Part shown: one piece after another, positions 1 through 8,209 of the stretch
How the letters are laid out: each line of letters opens with the position of its first letter
Position numbering within the stretch: the stretch's first letter is position 1
Source of the DNA: Sediminicoccus sp. KRV36
Lineage (GTDB): Bacteria; Pseudomonadota; Alphaproteobacteria; Acetobacterales; Acetobacteraceae
Direction of reading: 5' to 3'
NCBI RefSeq assembly: GCF_023243115.1
Contig: NZ_CP085081.1
Location: 3,410,001-3,474,000 of the forward strand
Length of the DNA stretch: 64,000 nucleotides
Notes under the pieces: model-generated
What the model saw: the letters and a program-made list of their open reading frames with translations, nothing else
The model's database searches: none
What the model was told of the DNA's origin: nothing
Program-made: the position numbers and the translations under genes

Positions 1-1502
1 CTGGCCGAGCCGGGGGTGAAACCTTGCGCGTAATCCGCGAAATCCTGGCGCGCGTAGGAGTAACTCAGATTGCTGCGGAACTGCGGCGTCCAGAAGCGGC
101 GATATCCGGCGGTCACGCCCCAGGCCGGGACCGGGTCCAGGCTGACGCGCCCCTGGACCCCCGCCATGCCGATATTGGAGAGCGCATCCAGCCCGTTGGT
201 GCTGCCCGGCAGATAGCGGCCAATCCCCTCCCCGACATAGGCCATGGCCAGCAGCTCATCCGCGCCGAACCATTCCGAAAGCCAGCGCATCGGGAAGCGG
301 ACATGGCCGGCGGCGCCGATCCCCGTCGCGGTCCGTGAACCGCTCAGCGGGAATTCCGCGGCCGTGCCGGCGGGGCGGATCTGCAATTGCCGGATCATGC
401 CCCGCGCGCCGAGTTCCAGCCCATCCTTGCGATAGGTCAGGCGGGCGTGAAAATCAGGCATGGCGTTGAAGGCCGGGCTGGCGCCGCCATCCAGCCGGCT
501 ATCCGGCGTGAAGACCCCCGCGCTGGAGGTATAGGCGGTATCCGGCGCCTCGATGGAGACCTGGCCGGTGAGGCCCGTCGCCAGCCGCGCCGTGACCCGC
601 AGCTGCGCCTGGCGGATGAAAGACTGGTTGAGGTTGGTGGCGTCGATCAGCGTCTCGTAGAGGCCCTCATTCCACAGGCTGTTCGCCTGGCCCACCAGCA
701 CTCGCAGCCGCTCATCGCCCAATTCCCCCCAGGCCTGCCGCAGGCGGAAAACGGCATTGCCGGAGGTGGCCGAACCGCCGCCGAAATCACCCTCCAGGCG
801 GGTTTCCAGCGTGCCCCAGGCGGTCAGGGTGCGGGTGTCCACGCCAAAGCGGCTGAACCGCGCCGTCATGCCGAAATCGCCACCCTGGCGGTCCGCGGCG
901 GAGGCGGTCAGCGGGATGCCACCGGGCAGCGGCGCATCCGTCTGGTTGCGGCCATTCGCATCGGTCCAGGCAGAGAGCTTGGCCCAGCCATAGAGGCGCA
1001 CCTGGGTTTCTGTGCCCGGCACGCGGAAGGCGATCCCGGGCAGATCGGCGCGCAGCGCATCGCCGGTCGCGGTCTGGTCGCCCATGGGCTCGGGCGGCTG
1101 GAGCCCGGGCACGTCACGCTCCAGCGGCGCCGAAGTTCCGGCGGCCGGCAGTGTGGCCCGGGCGAGGTTGCGCTGGATGGCCTGGGCTTCGTCGGCCGCC
1201 GAACGTGCTTCGCGCGCGGCGGCTTGCGCGGCCTGGACATCGGCCTGGGGTGTGGGGGGTTGGGGCGCGGCGCGCTGCGCCGTGGCACGTGGGGGTGCTG
1301 CGGGGCGCGGCTGGCGGGCCACCAGGGCCTCCAGCTGTTCCATCCGCCGGCGCATTTCCTCCATCTGGCGCCGCAGCTCCAGAACGGTGGCGGCGTCATT
1401 GCCCTGGGCCTGGGCTGCAGGTGCGGCGCCGGCCATGGCCAGTGCCGCCGCCAACGCCCAGAGCGCCGGGCGGCGCTCCGGCTGCTCCGGCCGCGGCCGC
1501 AT
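1..1502 (-). CDS. DcaP-like outer-membrane porin (partial, C-terminus beyond window)
   Basis: The frame stays open to the window edge, so about 500 residues are visible and the C-terminus is missing. Residues 1-33 form a signal peptide with an Ala-rich core ending in AQAQ. Residues about 40-62 are a charged heptad-like helix (LELRRQMEEMRRR), typical of the N-terminal coiled coil of trimeric porins. An Ala/Pro-rich linker follows to about 160. From about 168 the sequence alternates aromatic, Gly and polar residues (GWAKLSAW, then FGMTARFSRFG), as in beta-barrel porins of the DcaP family. The ATG overlaps the TGA of the upstream lipoprotein gene by one base (TGATG), so translation is probably coupled. 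Role inferred: diffusion of small anionic or organic solutes through the outer membrane. The substrate cannot be told from sequence. Confidence 0.8.
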   Translation of the reverse strand, partial: MRPRPEQPERRPALWALAAALAMAGAAPAAQAQGNDAATVLELRRQMEEMRRRMEQLEALVARQPRPAAPPRATAQRAAPQPPTPQADVQAAQAAAREARSAADEAQAIQRNLARATLPAAGTSAPLERDVPGLQPPEPMGDQTATGDALRADLPGIAFRVPGTETQVRLYGWAKLSAWTDANGRNQTDAPLPGGIPLTASAADRQGGDFGMTARFSRFGVDTRTLTAWGTLETRLEGDFGGGSATSGNAVFRLRQAWGELGDERLRVLVGQANSLWNEGLYETLIDATNLNQSFIRQAQLRVTARLATGLTGQVSIEAPDTAYTSSAGVFTPDSRLDGGASPAFNAMPDFHARLTYRKDGLELGARGMIRQLQIRPAGTAAEFPLSGSRTATGIGAAGHVRFPMRWLSEWFGADELLAMAYVGEGIGRYLPGSTNGLDALSNIGMAGVQGRVSLDPVPAWGVTAGYRRFWTPQFRSNLSYSYARQDFADYAQGFTPGSA

Positions 1503-1780
1503 CAGCGCGATGAGCGCCCGGCGGCAACACCCTGGTCAAAGGAGCGCTGGCGCGAGCGCTGGTGCTGGTCCCAGGCGAAACCGCCCGCACCACCCGCCGC
1601 GGCGCCGATCAGCGCGCCAGTGCCGGCATTGCCGGAGATGGACCCGATCGCGAGGCCGGTGAGCGCCCCGACCGCGGCGCCACCACCGACGCGCTGCGTC
1701 GTCGGCGTCATGCGGCCGGCATCGTCACAGCCGGCAAGGCCGAGCAGGAGCGCGGCGGGGACGAGAATACGGAGCTTCAT
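1502..1780 (-). CDS. glycine-zipper lipoprotein
   Basis: A 92-residue protein with a short lipoprotein signal peptide and lipobox LAGC (lipidated Cys18). Residues about 30-75 are a Gly/Ala-rich segment (VGGGAAVGALTGLAIG and GAAAGGAGG) of the glycine-zipper type found in 17-kDa antigen-like and YMGG proteins. These are thought to pack as membrane-associated helices. The start was chosen because it puts the lipobox at the right distance and follows a GAGAGG Shine-Dalgarno; the frame extends upstream but that extension has no signal. It lies 16 bases after the Rap1a-type gene and is joined to the porin by TGATG, so the three probably form an envelope operon. The molecular role is not known. Confidence 0.75.
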   Translation of the reverse strand: MKLRILVPAALLLGLAGCDDAGRMTPTTQRVGGGAAVGALTGLAIGSISGNAGTGALIGAAAGGAGGFAWDQHQRSRQRSFDQGVAAGRSSR

Positions 1781-1796
1781 GGCGTTCCCTCTCACG

Positions 1797-2216
1797 TCAG
1801 TTCTGCCCGGGGCGGCGCGGCGCCGCGCAGGGATAGGTGGTGGAAGCCCAGCGCATGAGCCCGTCCACGGCCCTGTCACCCGCATATTGGGGATTGCCGT
1901 TCACCCAGGTCACGAAGGAGGCCTGCACGAATTCCATCGTGGGCGTAGGCGATGGCAGGCAGAAGGCCGGGCGAATGCCGCCGGCACGCGAAATCTCGAC
2001 ATGGTATTGGCCGACGCCGACAATGAAGCCTCGGCAATAGCCGGCCGCCGTCGTGGATTCCGCATCCGTCCCCGTGGCACCGCAAAGTGCGGCGAGGACG
2101 CCCGTTGTCAGGGCTGGCAAAGGCGACGGCACTGTCGCGGGTGCCTGCGCCAATCCCGGCCCGGCAGCAAGGGCGAGCAAGGCGCCCCCACCAATCCATG
2201 ATCTGATGTGCCGCAT
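1797..2216 (-). CDS. Rap1a/Tai-type exported protein
   Basis: A 139-residue exported protein with a signal peptide (residues 1-25, ending GLAQA) and four cysteines (45, 61, 86, 130) spaced as in the Rap1a/Tai fold, where they form disulphides. The core GYCRGFIVG, AFCLP and the C-terminal Trp/Tyr-Pro-Cys segment match that family. Rap1a and Tai proteins are periplasmic immunity proteins against type VI peptidoglycan amidases. No such effector is adjacent, so here it could be an orphan immunity gene or a divergent member with another envelope role. GGGGAG lies upstream of the ATG. It is first in the operon with the lipoprotein and porin. Confidence 0.7.
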   Translation of the reverse strand: MRHIRSWIGGGALLALAAGPGLAQAPATVPSPLPALTTGVLAALCGATGTDAESTTAAGYCRGFIVGVGQYHVEISRAGGIRPAFCLPSPTPTMEFVQASFVTWVNGNPQYAGDRAVDGLMRWASTTYPCAAPRRPGQN

Positions 2217-2360
2217 CCTGCGATCTCCCCGCGTCTCTGGCCGGCGCCGTTCCAGCGCCCTACGAATCTTATGCCATGACGGTAAGACGGCGCCTTCGCA
2301 GGAACAATAGGCTTGTCATTCCGGCGCGGTGCCCGCCATCCCAAGGTCGCGGGCGCCCGA

Positions 2361-2963
2361 TCAGGCGGCGTGCTGCCCTTCGGCGATGAGCGGCGGCGCG
2401 CCGGTCGGCGGGGGCGCCAATTCCATCACCGCAAGGTCATGCGAGACGAGTTCTTCCCGGCGCGGCATTTCGTTCAACGACTTCAGCCCGAATTGATCGA
2501 GGAAGCGCGCCGTCGTGCCCCAGAGTGTCGGCCGGCCCGGCGCTTCCTTGCGCCCGCGCGGTGCCACCAGCCCGGCATCGAGCAGCGCGTCCAGGCTGGT
2601 CTGCGCCAGGGCCGCGCCGCGAATTTCCTCGATTTCCGCCCGCGTGACCGGTTGGTGGTAAGCGATGATGGACAGCGCCTCCATCGCCGCGCGCGGCAGG
2701 CGGCGCGGAACTTCGACGATGCGCGTGATGGCGGGGGCGAGGTCGAGCGCGGTGCGGAAGGCAAAGCCGCCGCCCACCTCCACCAACTCCACCGCGCGTC
2801 CGGCGCTGCGCGCGGCCAGCGCGGTCAAGACAGTCTGCGCCTCGATCCCCGGCGGCAGGGCCAGCTGGATGCGCGCGGCCGGTACCGGGCGTTCGGAGGC
2901 AAAGATCAGCGCCTCGGCGATGCGCAGGCCATGCTGGAAATCAACATCGTTATCAGGCGACAT
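2361..2963 (-). CDS. scpB: segregation and condensation protein B
   Basis: A 200-residue ScpB, the winged-helix partner that dimerises and binds the C-terminal part of the kleisin ScpA in the Smc-ScpAB condensin, which compacts and segregates the chromosome. The conserved stretch with ALSIIAYHQPVTRAEIEEIRG (middle of the protein) is diagnostic, followed by the second winged helix ending in GRPTLWGTT and the FGL motif. The start at MSPDND gives the family length; the frame extends 24 codons further up inside scpA without similarity. It overlaps scpA by 11 bases, so the two are translationally coupled. The tat genes that often follow scpB in alphaproteobacteria are not here. Confidence 0.93.
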   Translation of the reverse strand: MSPDNDVDFQHGLRIAEALIFASERPVPAARIQLALPPGIEAQTVLTALAARSAGRAVELVEVGGGFAFRTALDLAPAITRIVEVPRRLPRAAMEALSIIAYHQPVTRAEIEEIRGAALAQTSLDALLDAGLVAPRGRKEAPGRPTLWGTTARFLDQFGLKSLNEMPRREELVSHDLAVMELAPPPTGAPPLIAEGQHAA

Positions 2964-3717
2964 GGTAGAGTTCCCCCTCATTGCGGCGCAGCAGAATCGG
3001 CCCGAAGGCCTCCTCCTGGCGCAGTTCGATGCCACCCCCCCGGGCAGCCTCCAGAGCAGCGATCAGGGTGCTGGCCACCGCCGCGCGGCGGTCCAGGGCG
3101 GAGAGCATCCCCTCGGGCAGGAAGCTCGCCAGCGTATTCCAGCCGGGCGTGCTGCCGATCAACCATTGCAGCCGGGCCAGCGCCTCGGCCACGGACCAGA
3201 GCTTGCGGGGCTTGGGCGTGAAAGGGCGGTCCGCTGCCCCCCGCCGGCGCGCGGTGGCATAGGCGCGCAGCAAGGTGGTCAGATCCGCCACCAGGCCCGA
3301 GCGATCCTCGACGCGCAGCGATTCCGGGGCGCCACGGGCAAACACCTCGCGCCCCAACTGCGCCCGCCCGCCGAGCCATGCGGCCGCAGCGCGCATGCGG
3401 TCCAGTTCGGCCAGGCGCTCGGTCAGGCGATGGGCGGCGAGGATCGGGTCCTCCTCATCCGCGCCGCGCTCCTCCTCGGGCAGCAGCAGGCGGGATTTCA
3501 GCCAGGCGAGCCAGGCGGCCATCACCAACCAATCGGCGGCGAGTTCCAGGCGCACGCGGCGCGCCCCCTCGACGATGGCGAGGAATTGATCCACCAGCGC
3601 CACGATCGAAATCTGGCGGATATCCACCTTCTGCGCGCGCGCCAGTTCCAGCAGCACGTCGAGCGGACCCTGGAAGCCTTCCAGGTCGAGCAGCAGGGAT
3701 TCCTGCGCCCCGCTCAT
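2953..3717 (-). CDS. scpA: segregation and condensation protein A (kleisin)
   Basis: A 254-residue kleisin subunit that bridges Smc heads and recruits ScpB. The N-terminus carries the ScpA signature (LDLEGFQGPLDVLLELAR) followed by KVDIRQISI, the helical part that contacts the Smc neck. The C-terminal winged helix ends in LLRRNEGELYHVA. The ATG sits in an ATGA overlap with the site-2 protease gene upstream and the 3' end overlaps scpB, so the order S2P-scpA-scpB is tightly coupled. Length and motifs are normal for alphaproteobacteria. Confidence 0.93.
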   Translation of the reverse strand: MSGAQESLLLDLEGFQGPLDVLLELARAQKVDIRQISIVALVDQFLAIVEGARRVRLELAADWLVMAAWLAWLKSRLLLPEEERGADEEDPILAAHRLTERLAELDRMRAAAAWLGGRAQLGREVFARGAPESLRVEDRSGLVADLTTLLRAYATARRRGAADRPFTPKPRKLWSVAEALARLQWLIGSTPGWNTLASFLPEGMLSALDRRAAVASTLIAALEAARGGGIELRQEEAFGPILLRRNEGELYHVA

Positions 3718-4418
3718 GGCATGCGGTGCCCGGCAGCGCGGATCACCAGGTCAAAGGCCGGGCGAACCACTTCGCGGATGAACAGCTCCATCGGCTGGAA
3801 GGCCGGAATCAAGGCCGGCAGCAGGAACAGCACGCCAAGCACGATGAAAAGTCCCGCCGGCTCCAGCCGCGCATAGGCCATGGCCGCCCGGAAGGGCAGC
3901 AACCCCACCGCGATGCGGCCGCCATCCAGCGGCGGAATGGGAATCAGGTTGAACAGGCCAAGCACCAAATTTGCGAGAATGGACAGACCCAGAAAGCGAT
4001 AGACCAGCGCCATCGAGTCGGCCGAGAGCAACCCGTCCAGCAGCCCGGCCGGGTGAATCAGCAAGGCGGCGATGAAGGCCAGGGCGAAATTCATGGCCGG
4101 GCCGGCGATGGCCACCCACATCATGCCCGTGCGGGGGTTGCGCAGGTTCCGCAGGTCCACCGGCACCGGCTTGGCCCAGCCGAACATCACATCCACCCGG
4201 CCTGTGGCCAGCAATTGCGAGACCAGCAGGATGCCCGGTACCAGGATGGTTCCCACCGGGTCCACATGGCGCAGCGGATTGAGCGAAAGCCGCCCCATCA
4301 GCTTGGCCGTGGGGTCGCCCAGCCAGAGCGCCGCATAACCATGCGCCGCCTCATGCAGGGTGATGGCGATGATGCTGGCCAGCACCGCCACCGCCAGTTC
4401 CGGGAGCATGGCCATCAT
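3714..4418 (-). CDS. site-2 protease family membrane metallopeptidase
   Basis: A 234-residue integral membrane protein of the M50 family. The zinc motif HEAAH is at residues 22-26 in the first membrane helix. The third ligand is Asp165 in NLIPIPPLDGG near the fourth helix. It belongs to the short group without a PDZ domain (SpoIVFB/YwhC-like). Members cut substrates within the membrane; the target here is unknown. It lies between nagZ (27 bases upstream) and scpA (ATGA overlap), so it is co-transcribed with cell-wall recycling and chromosome segregation genes. A second ATG is two codons downstream of the first. Confidence 0.88.
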   Translation of the reverse strand: MMAMLPELAVAVLASIIAITLHEAAHGYAALWLGDPTAKLMGRLSLNPLRHVDPVGTILVPGILLVSQLLATGRVDVMFGWAKPVPVDLRNLRNPRTGMMWVAIAGPAMNFALAFIAALLIHPAGLLDGLLSADSMALVYRFLGLSILANLVLGLFNLIPIPPLDGGRIAVGLLPFRAAMAYARLEPAGLFIVLGVLFLLPALIPAFQPMELFIREVVRPAFDLVIRAAGHRMP

Positions 4419-4445
4419 GGCAGCCCCAACCTCAAGAAGGGTTCC

Positions 4446-5372
4446 TCACGCGGCCTTCTTTTGGCTGCGCGAGGCGGCATAGCGGGCCAGCGCGCTCTCG
4501 CTCAGGCCAGGGCAGGCTTCCAGCACCGCCAGGCTTTCGGTGAAGACGCCAGAGCAATGCAGCACCGCATCGCAGCCCGCGCCAAGTGCGGCCTGCGTCA
4601 GCTCCGGCAGCGTGCCAGCCAGCGCCTTCATGCCGAGATCATCGGACAGCAGAAAACCCTCAAAGCCGATCTCGCCGCGGATCACGCCCGAGATCACACC
4701 GGGCGAAAGCGTCGCACAGAGGCTTTCATCCAGCGCGGTGTAGAGGATATGCGCCGTCATCCCCCAGAGATCGCCACTGGAGAGGGCGCGGAAGGGCTCC
4801 AGATCAGCCGAGAGCTCGCCGCGGCTGGCGGTGACGACCGGCAGCGCCTCATGGCTGTCCAGCGTGGCGCGTCCATGGCCGGGGATATGCTTGATCACGG
4901 GCTGCACGCCCGCCTGGCGCAATCCGGCGATCCAGGCGCCGCCCAGCCGCGTCACCTCGGCCGGCTCGGCCGAGAAGGCGCGGTCGCCGATCACCTTGTG
5001 CATCTCGGGCAGGCGCAGATCCAGCACGGGGGCACAGACCACATCGAGGCCCACGGCCCGGCATTCGGCGCCGATGGCCGCCGCCGCGGCCTGCGCCGCG
5101 CTGGCCGGGCCGTTCTCGAAGCTCGCGGCCGGCGGATGGGCGCGCCAATGCGGAGGGCGCAGCCGCGCGACGCGGCCGCCTTCCTGATCCACCAGGATGG
5201 GCGCCGCATGGCCCAGCGCCTCGCGGATTTCGTGGGTCAGCGCCCGCAGCTGCGCCGGATCGGCGATGTTGCGGGCAAAAAGGATCACGCCGAGCGGCTT
5301 GTGGCGGCGCAGTAGGGCTGCCTCCTCCACCGTCAGGCGCAGGCCGGCAACCCCGATGATGGCGGCCTTCAT
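4446..5372 (-). CDS. nagZ: beta-N-acetylhexosaminidase (peptidoglycan recycling)
   Basis: A 308-residue GH3 enzyme of the cytoplasmic NagZ type. It removes GlcNAc from GlcNAc-1,6-anhydro-muropeptides during cell-wall recycling. Visible residues: the KHIPGHG substrate loop (161-167), the Asp-His dyad in DSH (172-174) typical of NagZ, and nucleophile Asp244 in LSDDLGM. There is no signal peptide, in line with cytoplasmic action. The ATG follows the SPOR gene stop by one base (TGAGATG). In many bacteria NagZ products induce AmpC; the only beta-lactamase in this window is class A and far away, so no link is implied. Confidence 0.93.
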   Translation of the reverse strand: MKAAIIGVAGLRLTVEEAALLRRHKPLGVILFARNIADPAQLRALTHEIREALGHAAPILVDQEGGRVARLRPPHWRAHPPAASFENGPASAAQAAAAAIGAECRAVGLDVVCAPVLDLRLPEMHKVIGDRAFSAEPAEVTRLGGAWIAGLRQAGVQPVIKHIPGHGRATLDSHEALPVVTASRGELSADLEPFRALSSGDLWGMTAHILYTALDESLCATLSPGVISGVIRGEIGFEGFLLSDDLGMKALAGTLPELTQAALGAGCDAVLHCSGVFTESLAVLEACPGLSESALARYAASRSQKKAA

Positions 5373-5373
5373 C

Positions 5374-6102
5374 TCAACCGCCTGCCGGGATGCAGGCGAT
5401 GTCCCGCGCGCGGAGCTGCTCGCAAAAAGCGCGCGCCGCGGCGGCATCGGCGAAGCCCCCGGCGCGCAGGCGCCAGAGTGTGGGCTGCCCATCCCGCTCC
5501 AGCCTGGTGATGATGGGCTGGCGGCCGGCGAGTTCGGGCGCGCGGCGCTGCAGCCGCTCCCAATCGGCGCGGGCACCTTCCTCGCTGCGGGTCGCGGCGA
5601 ATTGCACCATGAAGCGCCCACCAGTGGCGGGGGCCGGGCGCGCGGCCTGCTGCGCGGGCGGCGGTGCGGCGGCGGGCCGGGCCGGTGTCGCTGGCGGGGC
5701 AGCGGCGGGTACGCCTGCCGCTGCGGCGGGTGCCGGCGGCGTTTGCGGCGGCACCTGGGCGCGCCATGCATCGGGGCGCGGCGCCTCGGGCGGCGGCCCA
5801 AGCCGCGCTTCGGCCGGGCGATCCTGGCGGTTGTTGCCGCGCTCGAAGATCAATTCCTGCTGGTTGGGCACCACGGTGCCGCCGGGTGTGTCCGGCCGGA
5901 CCTTGAAGGGCCGCCCATCCGTCTCGATCAGGGGCACGCCACGCGGCCCCATCATCGAAATTCCCCAGATGATGCCGCCCGCCAGCAGGACAGAGCCCCC
6001 CAGCCCGGCGCCGATCATCCAGAATTTCGGCGGGATCCCCCATCCCGACGACTCCCTCTCTGGCGGGCGAACCCGCCACGAGGGCTGCATCACATCGCTC
6101 AT
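5374..6102 (-). CDS. SPOR domain membrane protein
   Basis: A 242-residue bitopic inner-membrane protein: short cytoplasmic N-terminus, one membrane helix (about 28-50), a periplasmic Pro/Ala-rich linker (about 100-160), and a C-terminal SPOR domain (about 160-242, beginning RFMVQFAATRSEEGA). SPOR domains bind glycan strands stripped of stem peptides at the division septum, so the protein probably localises to the septum. It overlaps argS by ATGA and is followed after one base by nagZ. The order argS-SPOR-nagZ is common in Rhodospirillales and Acetobacteraceae. The final Cys-containing strand (DIACIP) is typical of the domain. Confidence 0.88.
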   Translation of the reverse strand: MSDVMQPSWRVRPPERESSGWGIPPKFWMIGAGLGGSVLLAGGIIWGISMMGPRGVPLIETDGRPFKVRPDTPGGTVVPNQQELIFERGNNRQDRPAEARLGPPPEAPRPDAWRAQVPPQTPPAPAAAAGVPAAAPPATPARPAAAPPPAQQAARPAPATGGRFMVQFAATRSEEGARADWERLQRRAPELAGRQPIITRLERDGQPTLWRLRAGGFADAAAARAFCEQLRARDIACIPAGG

Positions 6103-7883
6103 CTCATCTCCTCGACCGGCGTGACCCCCATCACGCGCAATCCGGACCTGACAACCGCCGCTGTCGCGGCCACCAAGGCGAGCCTGGCCTGTGTGGCCGC
6201 GGGCTGGTCCGCCTGGATGAAGCGCAAGGTCGTGTCTTCCTTGCCCTTATTCCATAGTAGATGAAAGTCGCTGGCCAAGTCATTCAAAAAGAACGCCACC
6301 CGATGCGGTTCCCGCGCGGCGGCGGCGGCGTCCACCACACGCGGCCAGGCGGCCAGCCGGCGGATCAGGCCAAGCTCGGCCGGATCGGTCAGGCTATCGA
6401 GCGGGGCGGCCGCGAGGCTCTCCAGGGAAGGGTCCCCCGCGCCGCGCAGCACCGAGCGGCAGCGTGCATGGGCGTATTGCACATAAAACACTGGATTATC
6501 ACGCGATTGCTGAACCACCAGGTCCAGGTCGAACTCCATCTGCGCATCGGATTTGCGGGTCAGCATGGTAAAGCGCACGGCGTCCCGGCCGACTTCCTCG
6601 ATCAGGTCGCGCAGGGTGATGTAGCTGCCGGCGCGCTTGGACATGCGCACTGGTGCGCCATTCTTCACCACATGGACGATCTGCGTCAGCACCACGTCGA
6701 GCGAGACGGAACGGTTGCTGAGCGCCGCCACCGCCGCCTGCATGCGCTTCACATAACCGCCGTGATCGGCACCCCAGACATGCACGAGCTGGTCGAAACC
6801 GCGCTCGATCTTGTGCAGGTGATTGGCGATATCATTGGCGAAATAGGTGCCGGTGCCATCGGATTTGCGCAGCGGGCGGTCGGTGTCGTCGCCGAATCTC
6901 TCGGAGCGGAACAGCGTCTGCTCGCGCTCCTCCCAATCCTCGGGCAGCTTGCCCTTGGGCGGCGGCAGAGTGCCGACATAGATGAGGCCCTGGCTGTCCA
7001 GCAGGGCTTCGGCACGCTCCAGCACGCCATCTGCAACGACCTGCGCCTCGCTGATGAACACATCATGCGCGACGCCCAGCGCCGCGAGATCCTCGCGGAT
7101 TTCGGCCATCATGGCGGCGACGGTGAAGTGGCGCACTTCGGCGAGCTTCCCGGGATCGGGGGGAAACAGCGTCGTCCCGCGCTCGGCCGCCAAGGCCTGG
7201 CCGACCGGGACCAGATATTCACCGCCATATTGCAGGGTGGTGTCATAGGCCGCCTCAACCGCCGCTTTGCGCCCCTCGGGGGTGGCGTCCTCGGCCCAGA
7301 GGCCGTGCACCGCCACCGGCAGCGCCTCCAGATACCGCCAATAGGCCGCCCAACCCAGCGCCTGCACCTGGGCACCCGCATCATTGATATAATATTCACG
7401 CGTCACCTGGTGGCCGGCCTTGGCCAGCAGCGCCGCCAGCGCATCGCCCACCACGGCGCCGCGGCAATGGCCGACATGCATCGGCCCCGTCGGATTGGCC
7501 GAAACATACTCCACATTCACCCGGCCGGGCTTTTCGGCGCCCTGTCCGAATGCCTCGCCCTCGCGCAGGATGATGGGCAACTGGCCGCGCAGATAATCCT
7601 CGCGCAGGCGCAGATTGACGAAGCCGGGCCCGGCGGGCGCGGCCGCTTCCACCTCGGGCAGGGCACTCAACGCCGCGGCCAGATCGGCCGCCAGCTTGGG
7701 CGGCGCCAGCTTGGCCAGCTTGCCCACCACCAGCGCCGCATTGGTTGCCATGTCGCCATGGCTCGCCTCGCGCGGCGGCTCCATGGTGACGCGGGCAAAG
7801 GCCTCCTCGGGCAATTCGGGCAGAAGAGCGCGGAGGGCGGTGACGGTGCGGTCCCGCAGATGGGCAAAGATATCGTGGCTCAT
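6099..7883 (-). CDS. argS: arginyl-tRNA synthetase
   Basis: A 594-residue class I synthetase that charges tRNA-Arg. The HIGH-type motif appears as HVGH (136-139) within SANPTGPMHVGH, and the KMSK-type loop as VRMSKRAG. The C-terminal DALR anticodon-binding domain is present and ends in the usual RSGLRVMGVTPVEEM. The N-terminal Add1 domain begins close to the chosen ATG. The frame extends 32 codons upstream but that segment covers a 19-bp tandem duplication and shows no family similarity. First gene of the minus-strand operon argS-SPOR-nagZ-S2P-scpA-scpB. Confidence 0.96.
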   Translation of the reverse strand: MSHDIFAHLRDRTVTALRALLPELPEEAFARVTMEPPREASHGDMATNAALVVGKLAKLAPPKLAADLAAALSALPEVEAAAPAGPGFVNLRLREDYLRGQLPIILREGEAFGQGAEKPGRVNVEYVSANPTGPMHVGHCRGAVVGDALAALLAKAGHQVTREYYINDAGAQVQALGWAAYWRYLEALPVAVHGLWAEDATPEGRKAAVEAAYDTTLQYGGEYLVPVGQALAAERGTTLFPPDPGKLAEVRHFTVAAMMAEIREDLAALGVAHDVFISEAQVVADGVLERAEALLDSQGLIYVGTLPPPKGKLPEDWEEREQTLFRSERFGDDTDRPLRKSDGTGTYFANDIANHLHKIERGFDQLVHVWGADHGGYVKRMQAAVAALSNRSVSLDVVLTQIVHVVKNGAPVRMSKRAGSYITLRDLIEEVGRDAVRFTMLTRKSDAQMEFDLDLVVQQSRDNPVFYVQYAHARCRSVLRGAGDPSLESLAAAPLDSLTDPAELGLIRRLAAWPRVVDAAAAAREPHRVAFFLNDLASDFHLLWNKGKEDTTLRFIQADQPAATQARLALVAATAAVVRSGLRVMGVTPVEEMR

Positions 7884-8209
7884 GATGCGCGCTTGTGACG
7901 CCGGCCAACCGTTTCGCGCAAGAGGGGGCGTTTCGCGCAAGAGGGGGCGGGCCGCGGCGCGGACGTTATCCTCTAACATCCGCCCAACCGAAGCCTGGGA
8001 GGCCGCTGGAACCCAGAAGCGACGCCGGTGCCGTAGCGGCGCTCACGAGGGGTCCGGGGGACCGCCCCCCCTGGCTGCCAGGCTTTCCCGGAGCCAACGC
8101 CCCGCCCCATCGGCGCCGCCATGGCCAGCGCGAAGACCTGCCCTGACCCCCCTGCCCTTGATCCCCCTGCCCGCCCGCCGTAAGGCGCCTGGAGCAGGAG
8201 CCCCGTTTC
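7884..8209. other. divergent intergenic region (argS / M20 hydrolase)
   Basis: A spacer of 326 bases between two divergent genes. It must hold the argS-operon promoter and the promoter of the plus-strand hydrolase, but I see no convincing -35/-10 pair. It contains a 19-bp perfect tandem duplication next to argS. Further on, around 8040-8095, there is a G/C-rich stretch with a gggtccgggggaccgcccccc core that can fold into a strong hairpin, of the kind often seen between genes in Acetobacteraceae. I see no gene in it. Confidence 0.6.
7911..7948. repeat. 19-bp perfect tandem duplication
   Basis: Two head-to-tail identical copies of gtttcgcgcaagagggggc, at 7911-7929 and 7930-7948, with no spacer. 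They lie 28 bases upstream of the argS start codon on the minus strand, so they are in its 5' leader or promoter region. They could alter promoter spacing or be a recent slippage event. Confidence 0.85.

Noticed and set aside
387..2201. 604-codon open frame on the plus strand antisense to the porin and lipoprotein genes
   Set aside because: Rich in Arg, Gly, Pro and Ala with no fold-like pattern. The minus strand holds real proteins with signal peptides and ribosome sites. Long antisense frames are expected at this G+C content.
8040..8100. Insertion sequence end suspected from a strong G/C-rich hairpin
   Set aside because: No transposase fragment or target duplication is visible; it looks like a common intergenic G/C repeat.
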